The notes: generated from the sequence alone by a model not told the origin. DNA of 64,000 nucleotides from Acidobacteriaceae bacterium (GCA_003134435.1 PLBE01000225.1:31441-95440); one strand, 5' to 3'; shown: positions 1-8,403, counted from the first letter of the stretch. A program made the numbers and translations.

Positions 1-1411
1 TCGTCGCCGACAGCAGCCAGCGTCCATTTTCGATCGCCCTCATCTGCGTCTGCTGCAGGTGCTGCTTCCAGGCGCCCGAGTCCCCATACCAGCCGTCGTT
101 CGAAATGTTCACCAGAACCTGGGCCCCCTGCTGCGGTCCCAGTCGCACTTCATCGGGGAAGATCGATTCGTAGCAGATGAACGTTCCCAGGCGCTCGCTG
201 CCCGCAGCGAGCGGCGCATGCGACGCGCCGTGCTGAAATTCTCCCACCTCTTTCGTCAGACCTCCGGCAAAGGCAAACACCTGCGGAAAGGGCAAATATT
301 CTCCGAAGGGCACGAGATGCACTTTGTCGTAACGGCCCACCCACTCACCCCGCGGATTCACCAGGGCCGCGGAATTAAAAATCTGCGAGTTTTGTCCCCC
401 GCTCTGCAGCAGCGGCGTGATCCCGATCGCCCCCGCCACCACCCAACTTCCCGATTCCTTCGCCAAGTCGCTCACCGCGCCTCGAAACAGCGGGTCGTTG
501 GTGTAGAACGGCGAAGGCGACTCCGGCCATACAATCGGATCATAATGTTGGCCTGCCTTCTCTCCGCGAGGATGCAGACTCATCGTCGTCAATTCCCGCA
601 GCGTGCCCTCGAAATAATCCTTCGTCCACAGCGCGCCTTCCTCGATTGGAATATTCGGTTGCACCAACAGCGCGGTGTGATCCGCCGCTACCGCCGGAGG
701 CGCCAGCCATTGCCCCATCTGCAGAATCACCACCGCTCCGCACGCTGCCATCAGCAGCCGCTTCCGCTGCTCTTTCACCACCAGAAACGCCGCCGCGAAC
801 ACGCCGTTTACCAGCACGATTTCAAAGGACAGGCCGTAGACGCCGGTGAGCGTGGCAATCCGAGTCAGCGCAAAATTGCCCGTCTGCGAATACCCCAGAA
901 GCTCCCACGGAAACGCCGTAATCCGCGTCCGCGCCAGTTCCACCGCAACCCACAGGAAAGGTGCGGCGACCAGCGCGCGCCGCATCGAGACTCCCGCAAG
1001 AACTGTTTTTCCCCCGCTCTTCGATCCCGCAACCCAAGCCAGCAGCAGACCAAACAGCCCGTGATATAGGCCGACATACATGCAGAACAAGATCAGCACC
1101 AGCGCCGCGACCGGGATCGGCAGTCCGCCGTAGCGGTGCATGGTGTCGAAGACCCAGTAGCACGTCCCGGCAAACCAGAGAATCCCGCAGCCGTAGCCCA
1201 GCACGAAACCTTGGCCCGGCGTGGCCGGCAACAAACGCTCCTGGCCGTCAAGTTGGAGGGTCTCCGCGACCCGCGTCCGCAAGATCGCAACCAGCAGCGG
1301 AGCCACCGCAATCCACGCCAGCCCGTAGAGGCCGGGCAACGGGAAAATGACGACCTGCAGGGCCGCCGATAGCAGCACCAGCCCCCACGCACTGCGGTGA
1401 ATTTTCAGCAC
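1..1411 (-). CDS. lnt: Apolipoprotein N-acyltransferase, 3' end cut by window edge
   Basis: Integral inner-membrane enzyme that adds the third acyl chain to the N-terminal Cys of lipoproteins before Lol sorting. About 470 residues are visible and the C-terminus lies beyond base 1; E. coli Lnt has 512. The N-terminal half is a series of hydrophobic helices including WFAGTCYWVFDTMHRYGG. The second half is the nitrilase-like domain with all three catalytic residues of the family: Glu in IVWPESPSPF, Lys in YDKVHLVPFGEYLP and Cys in TFICYESIFPDEV. The following ISNDGWYGDSGAWKQH stretch is also typical. The start is a GTG at 1411; an in-frame TGA lies two codons upstream, so nothing earlier is possible, although the ribosome site is weak. 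The gene is divergent from the small membrane ORF at 1498. Confidence 0.93.
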   Translation of the reverse strand, partial: MLKIHRSAWGLVLLSAALQVVIFPLPGLYGLAWIAVAPLLVAILRTRVAETLQLDGQERLLPATPGQGFVLGYGCGILWFAGTCYWVFDTMHRYGGLPIPVAALVLILFCMYVGLYHGLFGLLLAWVAGSKSGGKTVLAGVSMRRALVAAPFLWVAVELARTRITAFPWELLGYSQTGNFALTRIATLTGVYGLSFEIVLVNGVFAAAFLVVKEQRKRLLMAACGAVVILQMGQWLAPPAVAADHTALLVQPNIPIEEGALWTKDYFEGTLRELTTMSLHPRGEKAGQHYDPIVWPESPSPFYTNDPLFRGAVSDLAKESGSWVVAGAIGITPLLQSGGQNSQIFNSAALVNPRGEWVGRYDKVHLVPFGEYLPFPQVFAFAGGLTKEVGEFQHGASHAPLAAGSERLGTFICYESIFPDEVRLGPQQGAQVLVNISNDGWYGDSGAWKQHLQQTQMRAIENGRWLLSAT

Positions 1412-1497
1412 CGATCAGGATAGCAAACCGCGCCGCGCCCCCAGCCGCAACAAATCTCGCGCCGAATCCCCCGCCGATCAGCTAACATATCGTGGTC

Positions 1498-1638
1498 ATG
1501 AGTTTCAGCGTCCTACTGATTAAGATCTTGGAAGGCATGTTCGTCGCCGGGTGGGCCGGCTCCGTGATTGTGCTGGTGCTCACGGGCATCGAAGACGTTG
1601 GCACGCTTCTGGATACGGAGGACGAAGCCAGCCGTTAA
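1498..1638 (+). CDS. Small single-span membrane protein (46 aa), unknown function
   Basis: Short reading frame whose stop lies 12 bases before the start of the APC permease, so the two are probably co-transcribed. The product begins MSFSVLLIKILEG and has one hydrophobic segment (about residues 4-33), followed by a short acidic tail ending DTEDEASR. It resembles the tiny membrane subunits or leader peptides found beside transporters, but I recognise no family. Support is its position, the membrane helix and the ATG; I see no clear Shine-Dalgarno. It could be a permease accessory subunit, or a chance open frame in the permease leader. Confidence 0.45.
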   Translation: MSFSVLLIKILEGMFVAGWAGSVIVLVLTGIEDVGTLLDTEDEASR

Positions 1639-1650
1639 GGCTGCCGCTTT

Positions 1651-4020
1651 ATGTCGTCTACGTCCAACGCTCCCACCGGTTCCAACCGCGTTCGCATCGT
1701 GGTTGCGACCTCGGTGATGCTCACCTTCATCTCCTACTGGCGAGCCGCCGCCATCATTCTCAACGACCTCGGCTCTTCCGCTTTCTACGCCGGTGGCATC
1801 GCCGAACAAGCGATTGGCAAAAGCGCCCCCTGGTTTGTTCTCGGCGTCATGCTGTTCGCTTTCGCGGTCCGCGCGGTTTACGTGGAAAGCTGCTCCATGT
1901 TTGTCCGCGGCGGCGTCTATCGCGTCGTCAAAGAAGCTCTCGGCGGCACCCTCGCCAAGCTCAGCGTCTCCGCCCTGATGTTCGATTACATCCTCACCGG
2001 GCCCGTCTCCGGCGTTTCCGCGGGACAATACATCGCCGGCCTCATCAACGACACTATCAGCATCGCCGACGCCCACGGCTGGATCCCATCCGCCATCCAC
2101 CATCTCTTCCACGGCACGCCCCAGGTCGGCGTTAACGGCACTGCGGTCGTATTCGCCGTGGCCGTCACCCTCTACTTCTGGTGGGAGAACATCAAGGGCA
2201 TCGAAGAGTCCAGCGAAAAGGCTCTCTGGGTCATGCAGATCACCACCGTCATGGTCGTGATGCTCCTGGGCTGGTCTTTCTTCACTTTGTTCAAAGTCGG
2301 CGGCCACCTGCCTCCGTTCCCAACCCTCGCCAACATCCACTACAGCAGCGAATCGCTGGGCTTCTGGAAACACAGCAGCCTGCCCCACACCTTCGCTATT
2401 CTCGGACTCATCATCGGCTTCGGACACTCCGTGCTCGCCATGAGCGGCGAAGAATCCCTCGCCCAGGTCTATCGCGAACTCGCCCACCCCAAACTGAAAA
2501 ACCTGAAGCGCACCGCCATCGTCATCGGCATTTATAGCTTTGTCTTCACCGGCCTGGTTTCGTTGCTGGCCGTTATGCTGATCCCCGACGATGTCCGCAT
2601 GAAGGTGTACAGCGACAACCTGATCGCCGGACTGGCCATGAACATGGTCGGTCCCCAGGTTCTCCGCCTCGCTTTCCGGGCCTTCGTCGTGGTCGTCGGA
2701 TTCCTCATTCTCTCCGGCGCCGTCAACACCGCTATCGTCGGCTCCAACGGCGTACTCAACCGCGTTTCCGAAGACGGCGTGCTGGCCGACTGGTTTCGTC
2801 GTCCCCACAAAAAATACGGCACCACCTACCGCATCATCAACCTCATCGTCGGACTGCAGCTGTTTACCATCATCGTCAGTTGGGGCAACATCTACACCCT
2901 CGGCGAAGCCTATGCGTTCGGCGTCGTGTGGAGCTTCGTCTTCAAAACCATCTCGATGCTGGTTCTGCGCTATCGCTATAAGGGCGAGCGCAACTGGAAA
3001 GTACCGCCCAACCTGCACATCTTTGGGGTCGAAATTCCCATCGGATTGGCCTCCATCGCGATGGTTCTCCTCTCCACCGCCATCGTCAATCTCTTCACCA
3101 AGTCGGTCGCCACCGTCAGCGGCCTCATTTTTTCGGTCGTGTTCTTTGCCATCTTCAGCTTCTCGGAGAAGGTCAACCGCCGCAAACACGCCCACGACGC
3201 GGCGCAGATGCAGGAGCAGTTCCAGTTGCAGTTAGCCGAGAGCGTGGAGCGCGAGACCGTCGGTATTCGCCCTAGCAACGTCCTCGTCCCCGTCCGCGAC
3301 TACAACACCCTGAACCACCTCAAATGGGTGCTGGAACACACCGACACCCACGAACAGGATGTCGTCGTGATGACCGCCCGCATCAGCCAGTTCGGGAGCG
3401 CCGCTTATGGCCTTTCCAGCGAACAGATGTTCAGCGATTACGAACAGACCCTGTTCACCCGCGCCGTCTCCGTCGCTGAAAGCTTCGGCAAGAAAATATC
3501 GCTTCTCGTCGTCCCCGCTCGCGACTCCTGGTCCGCCATCGCCCAGACCGCCCACAACCTCGATTCCTCCGGCGTGGTCACCGGACTCTCCAGCAAAATG
3601 ACCACCGCCGAGCAGGCTTTCGCCTTAGGCAGCGCATGGGAAGCCATACCGGAGCCAAAACGGCAGTTTGTCCTGCAGATCGTTCAGCCCGATGGCATCG
3701 TCGATACCTTCCGCATCGGGCCCCACACGCCCACCATGAAGAATGAGGACGTCGTCCTGCTCCATCGCTTGTGGCTGAATGTCACCCGCGAACCGGGACT
3801 CGAAAATATCCATCACCACGATATTCTGACCCAGGCCCTCACCCGTTTCGCCCGCGACTACGGGGCCCACGAACACGAGCAGATCGTGAAGGAACTATTG
3901 CGCCATGGCACCGAGGCCGGACCACTCCCGGTCCGTCGAATCGCTGATCAGATCCCAACCGTCCAACCCGCTCCCGCCCGTCCCGATCGCGACGACACCT
4001 CCGGCGATCCCGAACTATAG
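1651..4020 (+). CDS. APC-superfamily amino acid permease with C-terminal Usp-like domain
   Basis: Product of 789 aa. Residues about 15-530 form a 12-helix amino acid-polyamine-organocation transporter core. Family-like stretches are the first unwound helix region near FISYWRAAAIILNDLGSSAFYAGG, cut here into FISYWRAAAII and NDLGSSAFYAGG, and MSGEESLAQVYREL on the cytoplasmic side. After a charged linker (SEKVNRRKHAHDAAQMQEQ), the last 250 residues are soluble and start IRPSNVLVPVRDYNTL, which looks like a universal-stress-protein or nucleotide-binding regulatory fold. APC porters with such tails are known in soil bacteria. The substrate cannot be read from sequence. It follows the 46-aa ORF by 12 bases. 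The tail ends in a proline-rich, probably disordered segment. Confidence 0.85.
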   Translation: MSSTSNAPTGSNRVRIVVATSVMLTFISYWRAAAIILNDLGSSAFYAGGIAEQAIGKSAPWFVLGVMLFAFAVRAVYVESCSMFVRGGVYRVVKEALGGTLAKLSVSALMFDYILTGPVSGVSAGQYIAGLINDTISIADAHGWIPSAIHHLFHGTPQVGVNGTAVVFAVAVTLYFWWENIKGIEESSEKALWVMQITTVMVVMLLGWSFFTLFKVGGHLPPFPTLANIHYSSESLGFWKHSSLPHTFAILGLIIGFGHSVLAMSGEESLAQVYRELAHPKLKNLKRTAIVIGIYSFVFTGLVSLLAVMLIPDDVRMKVYSDNLIAGLAMNMVGPQVLRLAFRAFVVVVGFLILSGAVNTAIVGSNGVLNRVSEDGVLADWFRRPHKKYGTTYRIINLIVGLQLFTIIVSWGNIYTLGEAYAFGVVWSFVFKTISMLVLRYRYKGERNWKVPPNLHIFGVEIPIGLASIAMVLLSTAIVNLFTKSVATVSGLIFSVVFFAIFSFSEKVNRRKHAHDAAQMQEQFQLQLAESVERETVGIRPSNVLVPVRDYNTLNHLKWVLEHTDTHEQDVVVMTARISQFGSAAYGLSSEQMFSDYEQTLFTRAVSVAESFGKKISLLVVPARDSWSAIAQTAHNLDSSGVVTGLSSKMTTAEQAFALGSAWEAIPEPKRQFVLQIVQPDGIVDTFRIGPHTPTMKNEDVVLLHRLWLNVTREPGLENIHHHDILTQALTRFARDYGAHEHEQIVKELLRHGTEAGPLPVRRIADQIPTVQPAPARPDRDDTSGDPEL

Positions 4021-4059
4021 CCATCCACCCTTAAAGCGCAACGGTTCGCGCCTCCAGTT

Positions 4060-4545
4060 TCACTTCACCTTCGGCGAATCGGCATCCGCGGACTTTTGAT
4101 CATCCGCGTGCATTACACCATCTTCCTCCGAGTAAAACGAGCGGTGCTCGCTGTCCATGTGCTTGGGCGTCATGGTGAAAACGAACCCGTCGTGATTGGG
4201 ATGGAAAGCAGCCGTGTAATCGCCGCGATCGGTCGAGCGCGCCATTCGTTTGGTGAAGGATCCCGTTCCCGCCAGAGCTTCCAGCGAATCCGCATACTTG
4301 CTATGCCGCCGGTTGTATTCCCGCTGCGCCCGCAGCACCACCCGCATGTAGCCGAGTGCCTGCGCCTCCGATTCCGAGCGCGCCGGATCGCCCGGAAACT
4401 TCGGCTGATAAGCGCCCGAAGCCTGCTCCGTCGTTGGCGCCGCAGTCTGGGCCGAAGCTGGCGCCTGCCCCCATGCCGCCCCCGCCGCCATCATACCCAC
4501 CGCCAGGATCCCCGCGCTATATCGCCCCGTTCGCCTTTGCTTCAC
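4060..4545 (-). CDS. Secreted pilin-like hypothetical protein
   Basis: 161 aa with a clear Sec signal peptide (MKQRRTGRYSAGILAVGMMA, cleavage near AWGQA) and an Ala/Thr/Gln-rich linker. The compact domain is ALGYMRVVLRAQREYNRRHS, then YADSLEALAG. A long helix with AQ..Y, YA.SLE and a following beta region (DYTAAFHPNHDGFVFTMTP) is the layout of the soluble part of type IV pilins and GspG-like pseudopilins. The usual prepilin peptidase site and hydrophobic N-terminal helix are missing, so this is a periplasmic relative and not a filament subunit. It is divergent from the response-regulator gene across a 128-bp control region. Function unknown. Confidence 0.75.
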   Translation of the reverse strand: MKQRRTGRYSAGILAVGMMAAGAAWGQAPASAQTAAPTTEQASGAYQPKFPGDPARSESEAQALGYMRVVLRAQREYNRRHSKYADSLEALAGTGSFTKRMARSTDRGDYTAAFHPNHDGFVFTMTPKHMDSEHRSFYSEEDGVMHADDQKSADADSPKVK

Positions 4546-4619
4546 CGAAAGGCCTCCTTCCCGCCCCGCAACTTGAGGTTACCCCCGTAATTTGTCGCGG
4601 CTGGCAATCATTTCAATTC

Positions 4620-4657
4620 CTTGCCCTTTCAGGCAAGCTTAAACAGGATGCAATCCT
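4620..4657. promoter_or_regulatory. Two inverted repeats in front of the orphan response regulator
   Basis: Two short perfect dyads lie back to back, 16 bases before the ATG at 4674: CTTGCC-CTTTCA-GGCAAG at 4620-4637 and AGGAT-GCA-ATCCT at 4645-4657. They lie in the divergent region between the pilin-like gene and the regulator. They could be operator sites, possibly for the regulator itself, or weak RNA hairpins in its leader. The dyads are seen directly; the role is inference. Confidence 0.4.
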
Positions 4658-4673
4658 AACAGGGAAACCCTTA

Positions 4674-5330
4674 ATGAAACCTGCTGTCGCCAGAAAGCCC
4701 CTTATACGTGTCGCCGTGGTGGAAAGCGATCCGCTGCGGTTTGTGGGATTCCGGGCCCTCTTTGATACTGAACCTGATCTGGAGCTGGTCTCCGCCTCCC
4801 TGGCCGATCTGGGCCAGTTACAGGCCATTGATCTGGTTCTACTGGGCAACCGCGGCGGCCAAAACCTCTATGACATCATGGCCAGCATGAAGGCCATCCG
4901 GCCCGACCTTCGCATCATCGTGACCGGCTCCGGAATGGACGACGAAAGTGTCCTCAAAGCCATCGCCGCCGGCGCCAAAGGCTACGTCGACGAAGCCGCC
5001 TCTCCCGCTGAATTTATTCAGGCTCTCCGCATCGTCCATCAGGGTTCGGTATGGGCGCCGCGCCGCGTGCTCTCGACATTCATCGAGCGCGTCAGCGCCT
5101 CTCCGGGCCGCATCTTCCCCGCCGGACGCATCACCTTTACCGATCGCGAAAAAGAAGTTCTGGAAATGCTGGTGGCCGGCCGCTCCAACAAAGAGATCGG
5201 CTCCGCCCTCGGCATTGAAGAACGCACCGTGAAGGCTCACGTCGCCAAGCTCATGCGCAAGGTCGGCGTTCAGAACCGCATCGCCCTATCCGTCCACGCC
5301 ATCACCCATTCGCTGGTGACGGCAAAGTAA
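4674..5330 (+). CDS. LuxR/NarL-family response regulator with degenerate receiver
   Basis: 218 aa. Residues about 10-125 fold as a CheY-like receiver, and about 148-215 are a LuxR-type HTH (FTDREKEVLEMLVAGRSNKE, then ERTVKAHVAKLMRKVGVQNR). The receiver has lost key residues: the acidic pocket reads VAVVESD, the position of the phosphoacceptor Asp reads DLVLLGN (Gly), and the conserved Lys region reads GYVDEAASP without Lys. It is therefore unlikely to be controlled by normal phosphotransfer. I chose ATG 4674, preceded by AGGGA, because the longer frame from 4356 would run through the oppositely oriented pilin-like gene. No histidine kinase lies nearby. Two dyads precede the gene, which suggests autoregulation. 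Confidence 0.88.
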   Translation: MKPAVARKPLIRVAVVESDPLRFVGFRALFDTEPDLELVSASLADLGQLQAIDLVLLGNRGGQNLYDIMASMKAIRPDLRIIVTGSGMDDESVLKAIAAGAKGYVDEAASPAEFIQALRIVHQGSVWAPRRVLSTFIERVSASPGRIFPAGRITFTDREKEVLEMLVAGRSNKEIGSALGIEERTVKAHVAKLMRKVGVQNRIALSVHAITHSLVTAK

Positions 5331-5466
5331 GGCTGGTCTGCAGAGCCAGCTTTTTGGCCGCCTCTTCGAGTTGCTTCACTGCCGCCATGGTTCGTGCAGT
5401 CGAGTCTCCACGCTTCTCCGACTTCTGCCGTCGGTGGCGTTTAGTGACAGAATGCTGGTTTGACAT
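5302..5466 (-). CDS. Small basic protein (54 aa), unknown
   Basis: The product starts MSNQHSVTKRHRRQKSEKRG and ends LTLPSPANG. The first half is strongly basic and the middle (TMAAVKQLEEAAKKLALQ) is an amphipathic helix. The start at 5466 has an excellent Shine-Dalgarno, GGAGGAG five bases upstream, which is the main reason for calling it; a longer frame from 5544 lacks this. Its 3' end overlaps the tail of the convergent response-regulator gene by 29 bases. It could be a nucleic-acid-binding small protein. I recognise no family. Confidence 0.5.
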   Translation of the reverse strand: MSNQHSVTKRHRRQKSEKRGDSTARTMAAVKQLEEAAKKLALQTSLTLPSPANG

Positions 5467-5699
5467 TGGCTCCTCCGCTTGCTGCCTGGGCTTAGATCTC
5501 ACTCTAGCCGGAAGGCGCCTCCAAAAGCGTTCAATTTTGCACACTCAGAACACTGTCCAGGCATCGCCTCTCCGCCCACGATTCTCAGCGATCGCAATCC
5601 TGTTTGCCACAATGAAATCCGGGTTGTCGTTGCCAGAGCCTCGGCGCCGTTGCTGCGGCTGATCCAAACGGCCCGCGCGATAGTTCCGGCTGAGTCCGG

Positions 5700-6065
5700 C
5701 TAGTGCTGCGGTCGCAATTCGCCCCGCCTGATCCAGTCAAAGAGGAAAAGAACTCCGATAAGAAAAGCCGGCCCGCTGATTGCGACATATGTGACCAACG
5801 GAAATCGTTTCCACATCGAGACGATGTAAATAACCCCGAGCGAGAAGTAACTGATTGCCCCCATCCACTCCCATCTCCAGGAAATGAGAAGAACCATCAG
5901 AACGATGGCCGTGGGAATCAGGTGCAAGGCCAGAGCAAGCATTGTGCGCCCAAAGGGCAAGTGCTCGCTGAAAACGTCCAACGCAAAGATACTGATAAAT
6001 GCTGCGAACAGGATTCCTAGAATACGTGGCGACCAGTAAAGAAGACCTCCCACATGGCGATTCAT
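5700..6065 (-). CDS. Small four-helix membrane protein (DUF7670-like)
   Basis: 121 aa with about four hydrophobic segments: ILGILFAAFISIFALDVF, MLALALHLIPTAIVLMVLLI, AISYFSLGVIYIVSMW and VAISGPAFLIGVLFLFDW. It ends in a short charged tail, RRGELRPQH. The arrangement, including the DVFSEH loop, matches small bacterial membrane proteins of unknown role that I associate with DUF7670; that family name is from memory. The start at 6065 was chosen over 6167 because GGAGGAG lies just upstream of the ATG and the extra N-terminus of the longer form is basic and unlike a membrane protein. It stands alone. Confidence 0.72.
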   Translation of the reverse strand: MNRHVGGLLYWSPRILGILFAAFISIFALDVFSEHLPFGRTMLALALHLIPTAIVLMVLLISWRWEWMGAISYFSLGVIYIVSMWKRFPLVTYVAISGPAFLIGVLFLFDWIRRGELRPQH

Positions 6066-6638
6066 CGCACTCCTCCGTGTAGCGAGAGACTTGCTTCGCC
6101 TCAGGGCGTGCTGCGTCGCAACGGGCGGGAACCGCAGTTCCGGTAGGCGAAACGATTCCTCGCCCATAAGCTTACTCCTTGGCGAATCTCGCCAACAATC
6201 TCACCGACAGCCGCCTCCAGCCAACTCGGCACTCCGTAATACACCGACGGTTGTTTCGCCTCATCAAACCGGCCCCGAACGAACGCAAATAAAATGACGC
6301 TGCGCGAAGGCCGTTCCAGCGTTGGTCAACTTCCCTCGGTTACCAAAGTACAGTGACCCCCGTAATCTTGTCCGCTTTCTCCACCTGCCCCATACTCGCT
6401 TCACCTACCACAGAACCTGGGAGACGGGGCTGGAAACGGAGATTAGGGTCGCCGATTTCAACCCCGCATTTTTTTGCCTCAGACACTCTCCAACTCAACT
6501 GACGACCCACGACTGATAGCCGCCGACACCCGACTCACCTTCATCACTCCCGGCTATCCCCCGCTTCGCCCCTCGCATCGAATAGAATAAGAGCTAGACA
6601 CGACAATCGATTCCATACTCTTATCTCCCAGGTGAGAC
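6066..6638. other. 573-bp gap without a convincing gene
   Basis: No coding frame here has both a ribosome site and plausible composition. The segment CCCCCGTAATCTTGTC near 6357 resembles CCCCCGTAATTTGTC near 4580, upstream of the orphan response regulator. This may be a short shared upstream element, but two copies are too few to judge. The last 60 bases presumably hold the promoter of the SYLF gene, whose ATG at 6639 follows an AGGTGAG ribosome site. Confidence 0.5.
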
Positions 6639-7361
6639 ATGATGCGAAATTCCCTCGTTCTACTGCTGCTCGTTTGTTTCCTGACATCTTTCCAAACCAC
6701 GTTTCTCTTCGCTACCGACGACGACACCAAGGCTGCCGAGGCCAATACCAAAGCTTCGGGACGCATCGAAGCCGCCGGAACCGTGCTCGATGAGATTCAG
6801 GCTGCCCCCGATCAGCGCATCCCGGAAGAAATTCTTGGTTCCGCCGAATGCGTCGCCGTCGTCCCCTCGCTCCTCAATGGAGGCTTCGTCTTCGGCGGCC
6901 GTTATGGCAAAGGCGTCGCCAGTTGCCGTACCGAAAAAGGCTGGAGCGCGCCCGCCTTCTTCACCATCGGCGGCGGCAGCTTCGGCCTCCAGATCGGCGG
7001 CCAGGCCACCGACCTAGTCATGCTGATCATGAACAAAGGCGGCATGAATAACCTCCTCTCCAGCCAGTTCAAACTCGGCGGAGATGCCAGCGCCGCCGCC
7101 GGCCCCGTCGGACGCCATGCCTCCGCCGATACCGATTGGAAGATGCGCGCCGAGGTCCTGACCTACTCCCGCTCCCGCGGCCTCTTCGCCGGACTCGAAC
7201 TTTCCGGCGCCGTCATCAAGCAGGACAAAAGCAGCACCCGCGAATTCTATGGCCGCATGGTCCCCTTCAAAACCTCCCTCAAGGGAGAAATCGAAGCCCC
7301 CAAAGACGCCTATCCTTTCTTAAGCACGCTGGCCAAGTGGGCCCAACAGGCCGCAAAATAA
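6639..7361 (+). CDS. Secreted SYLF-domain (Ysc84-like) lipid-binding protein
   Basis: 240 aa with a signal peptide (MMRNSLVLLLLVCFLTSF, cleavage near LFATDD). The rest is one SYLF domain: a helical entry (VLDEIQAAPDQRIPEEILGS), the hallmark CVAVVPSLLNGGFVFGGRYG, KGVASCRTEKGWSAPAFF and the glycine-rich IGGGSFGLQIGGQATDLVML. It continues with SRGLFAGLELSGAVIKQD before a helical end. In eukaryotes the family binds phosphoinositides; bacterial members are exported and probably bind lipids in the envelope. Its position just before an LPS acyltransferase fits envelope work. ATG 6639 follows an AGGTGAG ribosome site; a second ATG directly after it is equally usable. Confidence 0.9.
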   Translation: MMRNSLVLLLLVCFLTSFQTTFLFATDDDTKAAEANTKASGRIEAAGTVLDEIQAAPDQRIPEEILGSAECVAVVPSLLNGGFVFGGRYGKGVASCRTEKGWSAPAFFTIGGGSFGLQIGGQATDLVMLIMNKGGMNNLLSSQFKLGGDASAAAGPVGRHASADTDWKMRAEVLTYSRSRGLFAGLELSGAVIKQDKSSTREFYGRMVPFKTSLKGEIEAPKDAYPFLSTLAKWAQQAAK

Positions 7362-7370
7362 CGAAAGTTC

Positions 7371-7442
7371 GTTCTCAGTTCCCAGTTCTCAGTCCTCAGT
7401 GCCCGAGAAAGGACTGAGCACTGAGAACTGGGAACTGAGAAC
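7371..7442. repeat. Long hairpin built from 7-bp repeats
   Basis: The left arm is a string of AGTTCTC/AGTTCCC heptads. The right arm is its reverse complement (ACTGAGA, ACTGGGA), with at least 21 perfectly paired bases and a partly paired continuation around CCCGAGAAA. It lies between the SYLF gene and the acyltransferase. No T-tract follows, so it is not a standard intrinsic terminator, but the transcript would fold very stably. Confidence 0.85.
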
Positions 7443-7450
7443 TACCTACC

Positions 7451-8350
7451 GTGCGCCACCGCCTCGAGTACGCCCTGGTCTGGCCCTGGATAAAACTCAT
7501 GGGCTTGCTGCCTCGCCCGGTGGCCCGCGCCATCGGGATCGCACTCGGGCTCGCTGTCTACATCGTTCACGGGCGCCTGCGCCGCGTCGGCCTGCGCAAC
7601 CTGACACTCGCCTTCCCGGAAATGCCACAACGCCAGCGTCGCCGCCTGGTTCGCGGAGAATTTATCTCCCTGGGACGCCAGCTGGCCGAAGTCTGCCTCT
7701 TCCCCCGCTACACTCGCGAAAATGTATCCCGCGTCGTGGTCTACGACGGCTTTGAAAACTTCGAGCGCGCCTACGCTCGCGCTAAGGGCGTCCTCTTTCT
7801 CACCGGACACCTCGGAGCATGGGAAATTTCCGCCTTCGCGCACTCGCTGCACGGTCATCCCCTGTCGATTGTCATGCGTTCGCTCGATAACCCTTACATC
7901 AACGCCTTGATCCAGGGCTATCGCACCATGCACGGCAATCGTACCGTCGATAAAGACGATTTCATCCGCGGTCTGCTTTCCGCCATGAGAGCCGGCGAAA
8001 CCGTCGGCATCCTCATGGACACCAACATGACCCCGCCCCAAGGTGTGTTCGTCGATTTCTTCGGCATCCCCGCCTGCACCGCCAGCGGACTCGCCCGCAT
8101 TGCCCTGCGCACCGATGCCGCCGTAGTTCCCGGCTTTACCGTGTGGGATTCGAAGCTGCGTAAATACATCCTGCGCTTCGATCCCGCCGTAGAGTTGATT
8201 CGCACCGGCGACAATGAGGCCGACACCATCGCCAACACCGCAAGATTCACGAAGGTCATCGAACAATTCATCCGCCGCTACCCCGACCAGTGGCTTTGGG
8301 TTCACCGCCGCTGGAAAACGAGGCCGCCCGGCCAGCCCCCGCTCTACTGA
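7451..8350 (+). CDS. LpxL/HtrB-type lipid A acyltransferase
   Basis: 299 aa of the lysophospholipid acyltransferase superfamily, which transfers secondary acyl chains to lipid A at the inner membrane. Seen: an N-terminal membrane anchor (about residues 8-35); the catalytic H-x4-E motif in FLTGHLGAWEIS (about 118-129); VMRSLDNPYINALI; ILMDTNMTPPQGVFVDFFG; and the closing PDQWLWVHRRWKTRP. The spacing fits LpxL/LpxM/Lpx-like enzymes of about 300 aa. The start is GTG 7451, directly behind the heptad hairpin. lpxD follows 146 bases later, so the two form a lipid A pair. Which acyl position or chain length it serves cannot be read from sequence. Confidence 0.9.
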   Translation: MRHRLEYALVWPWIKLMGLLPRPVARAIGIALGLAVYIVHGRLRRVGLRNLTLAFPEMPQRQRRRLVRGEFISLGRQLAEVCLFPRYTRENVSRVVVYDGFENFERAYARAKGVLFLTGHLGAWEISAFAHSLHGHPLSIVMRSLDNPYINALIQGYRTMHGNRTVDKDDFIRGLLSAMRAGETVGILMDTNMTPPQGVFVDFFGIPACTASGLARIALRTDAAVVPGFTVWDSKLRKYILRFDPAVELIRTGDNEADTIANTARFTKVIEQFIRRYPDQWLWVHRRWKTRPPGQPPLY

Positions 8351-8373
8351 TTCAAGTGGGAGCCTATGCCCGC

Positions 8374-8403
8374 GTAGGGAAAGGCACCCTCGCCCGTCCA
8401 AGC
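8374..8403. repeat. REP-like intergenic palindrome
   Basis: The segment GTAGGGAAAGGCACCCTCGC, followed by CCGTCC, is a degenerate copy of the short GTAGGGACGG...CCGTCC-type palindromes that recur between genes here (16080, 20964, 29857, 36997, 63188). It sits between the acyltransferase and lpxD. Confidence 0.5.

Noticed and set aside
1513..3195. Long minus-strand open frame (560 codons) opposite the APC permease
   Set aside because: The translation is a low-complexity Asp/Glu/Gly/His mix, typical of the reverse frame of a GC-rich gene; the plus-strand permease has membrane helices and family motifs.
6322..6516. 64-codon plus-strand frame in the 6066-6638 gap
   Set aside because: No ribosome site or recognisable fold and unusual composition compared with neighbouring genes.
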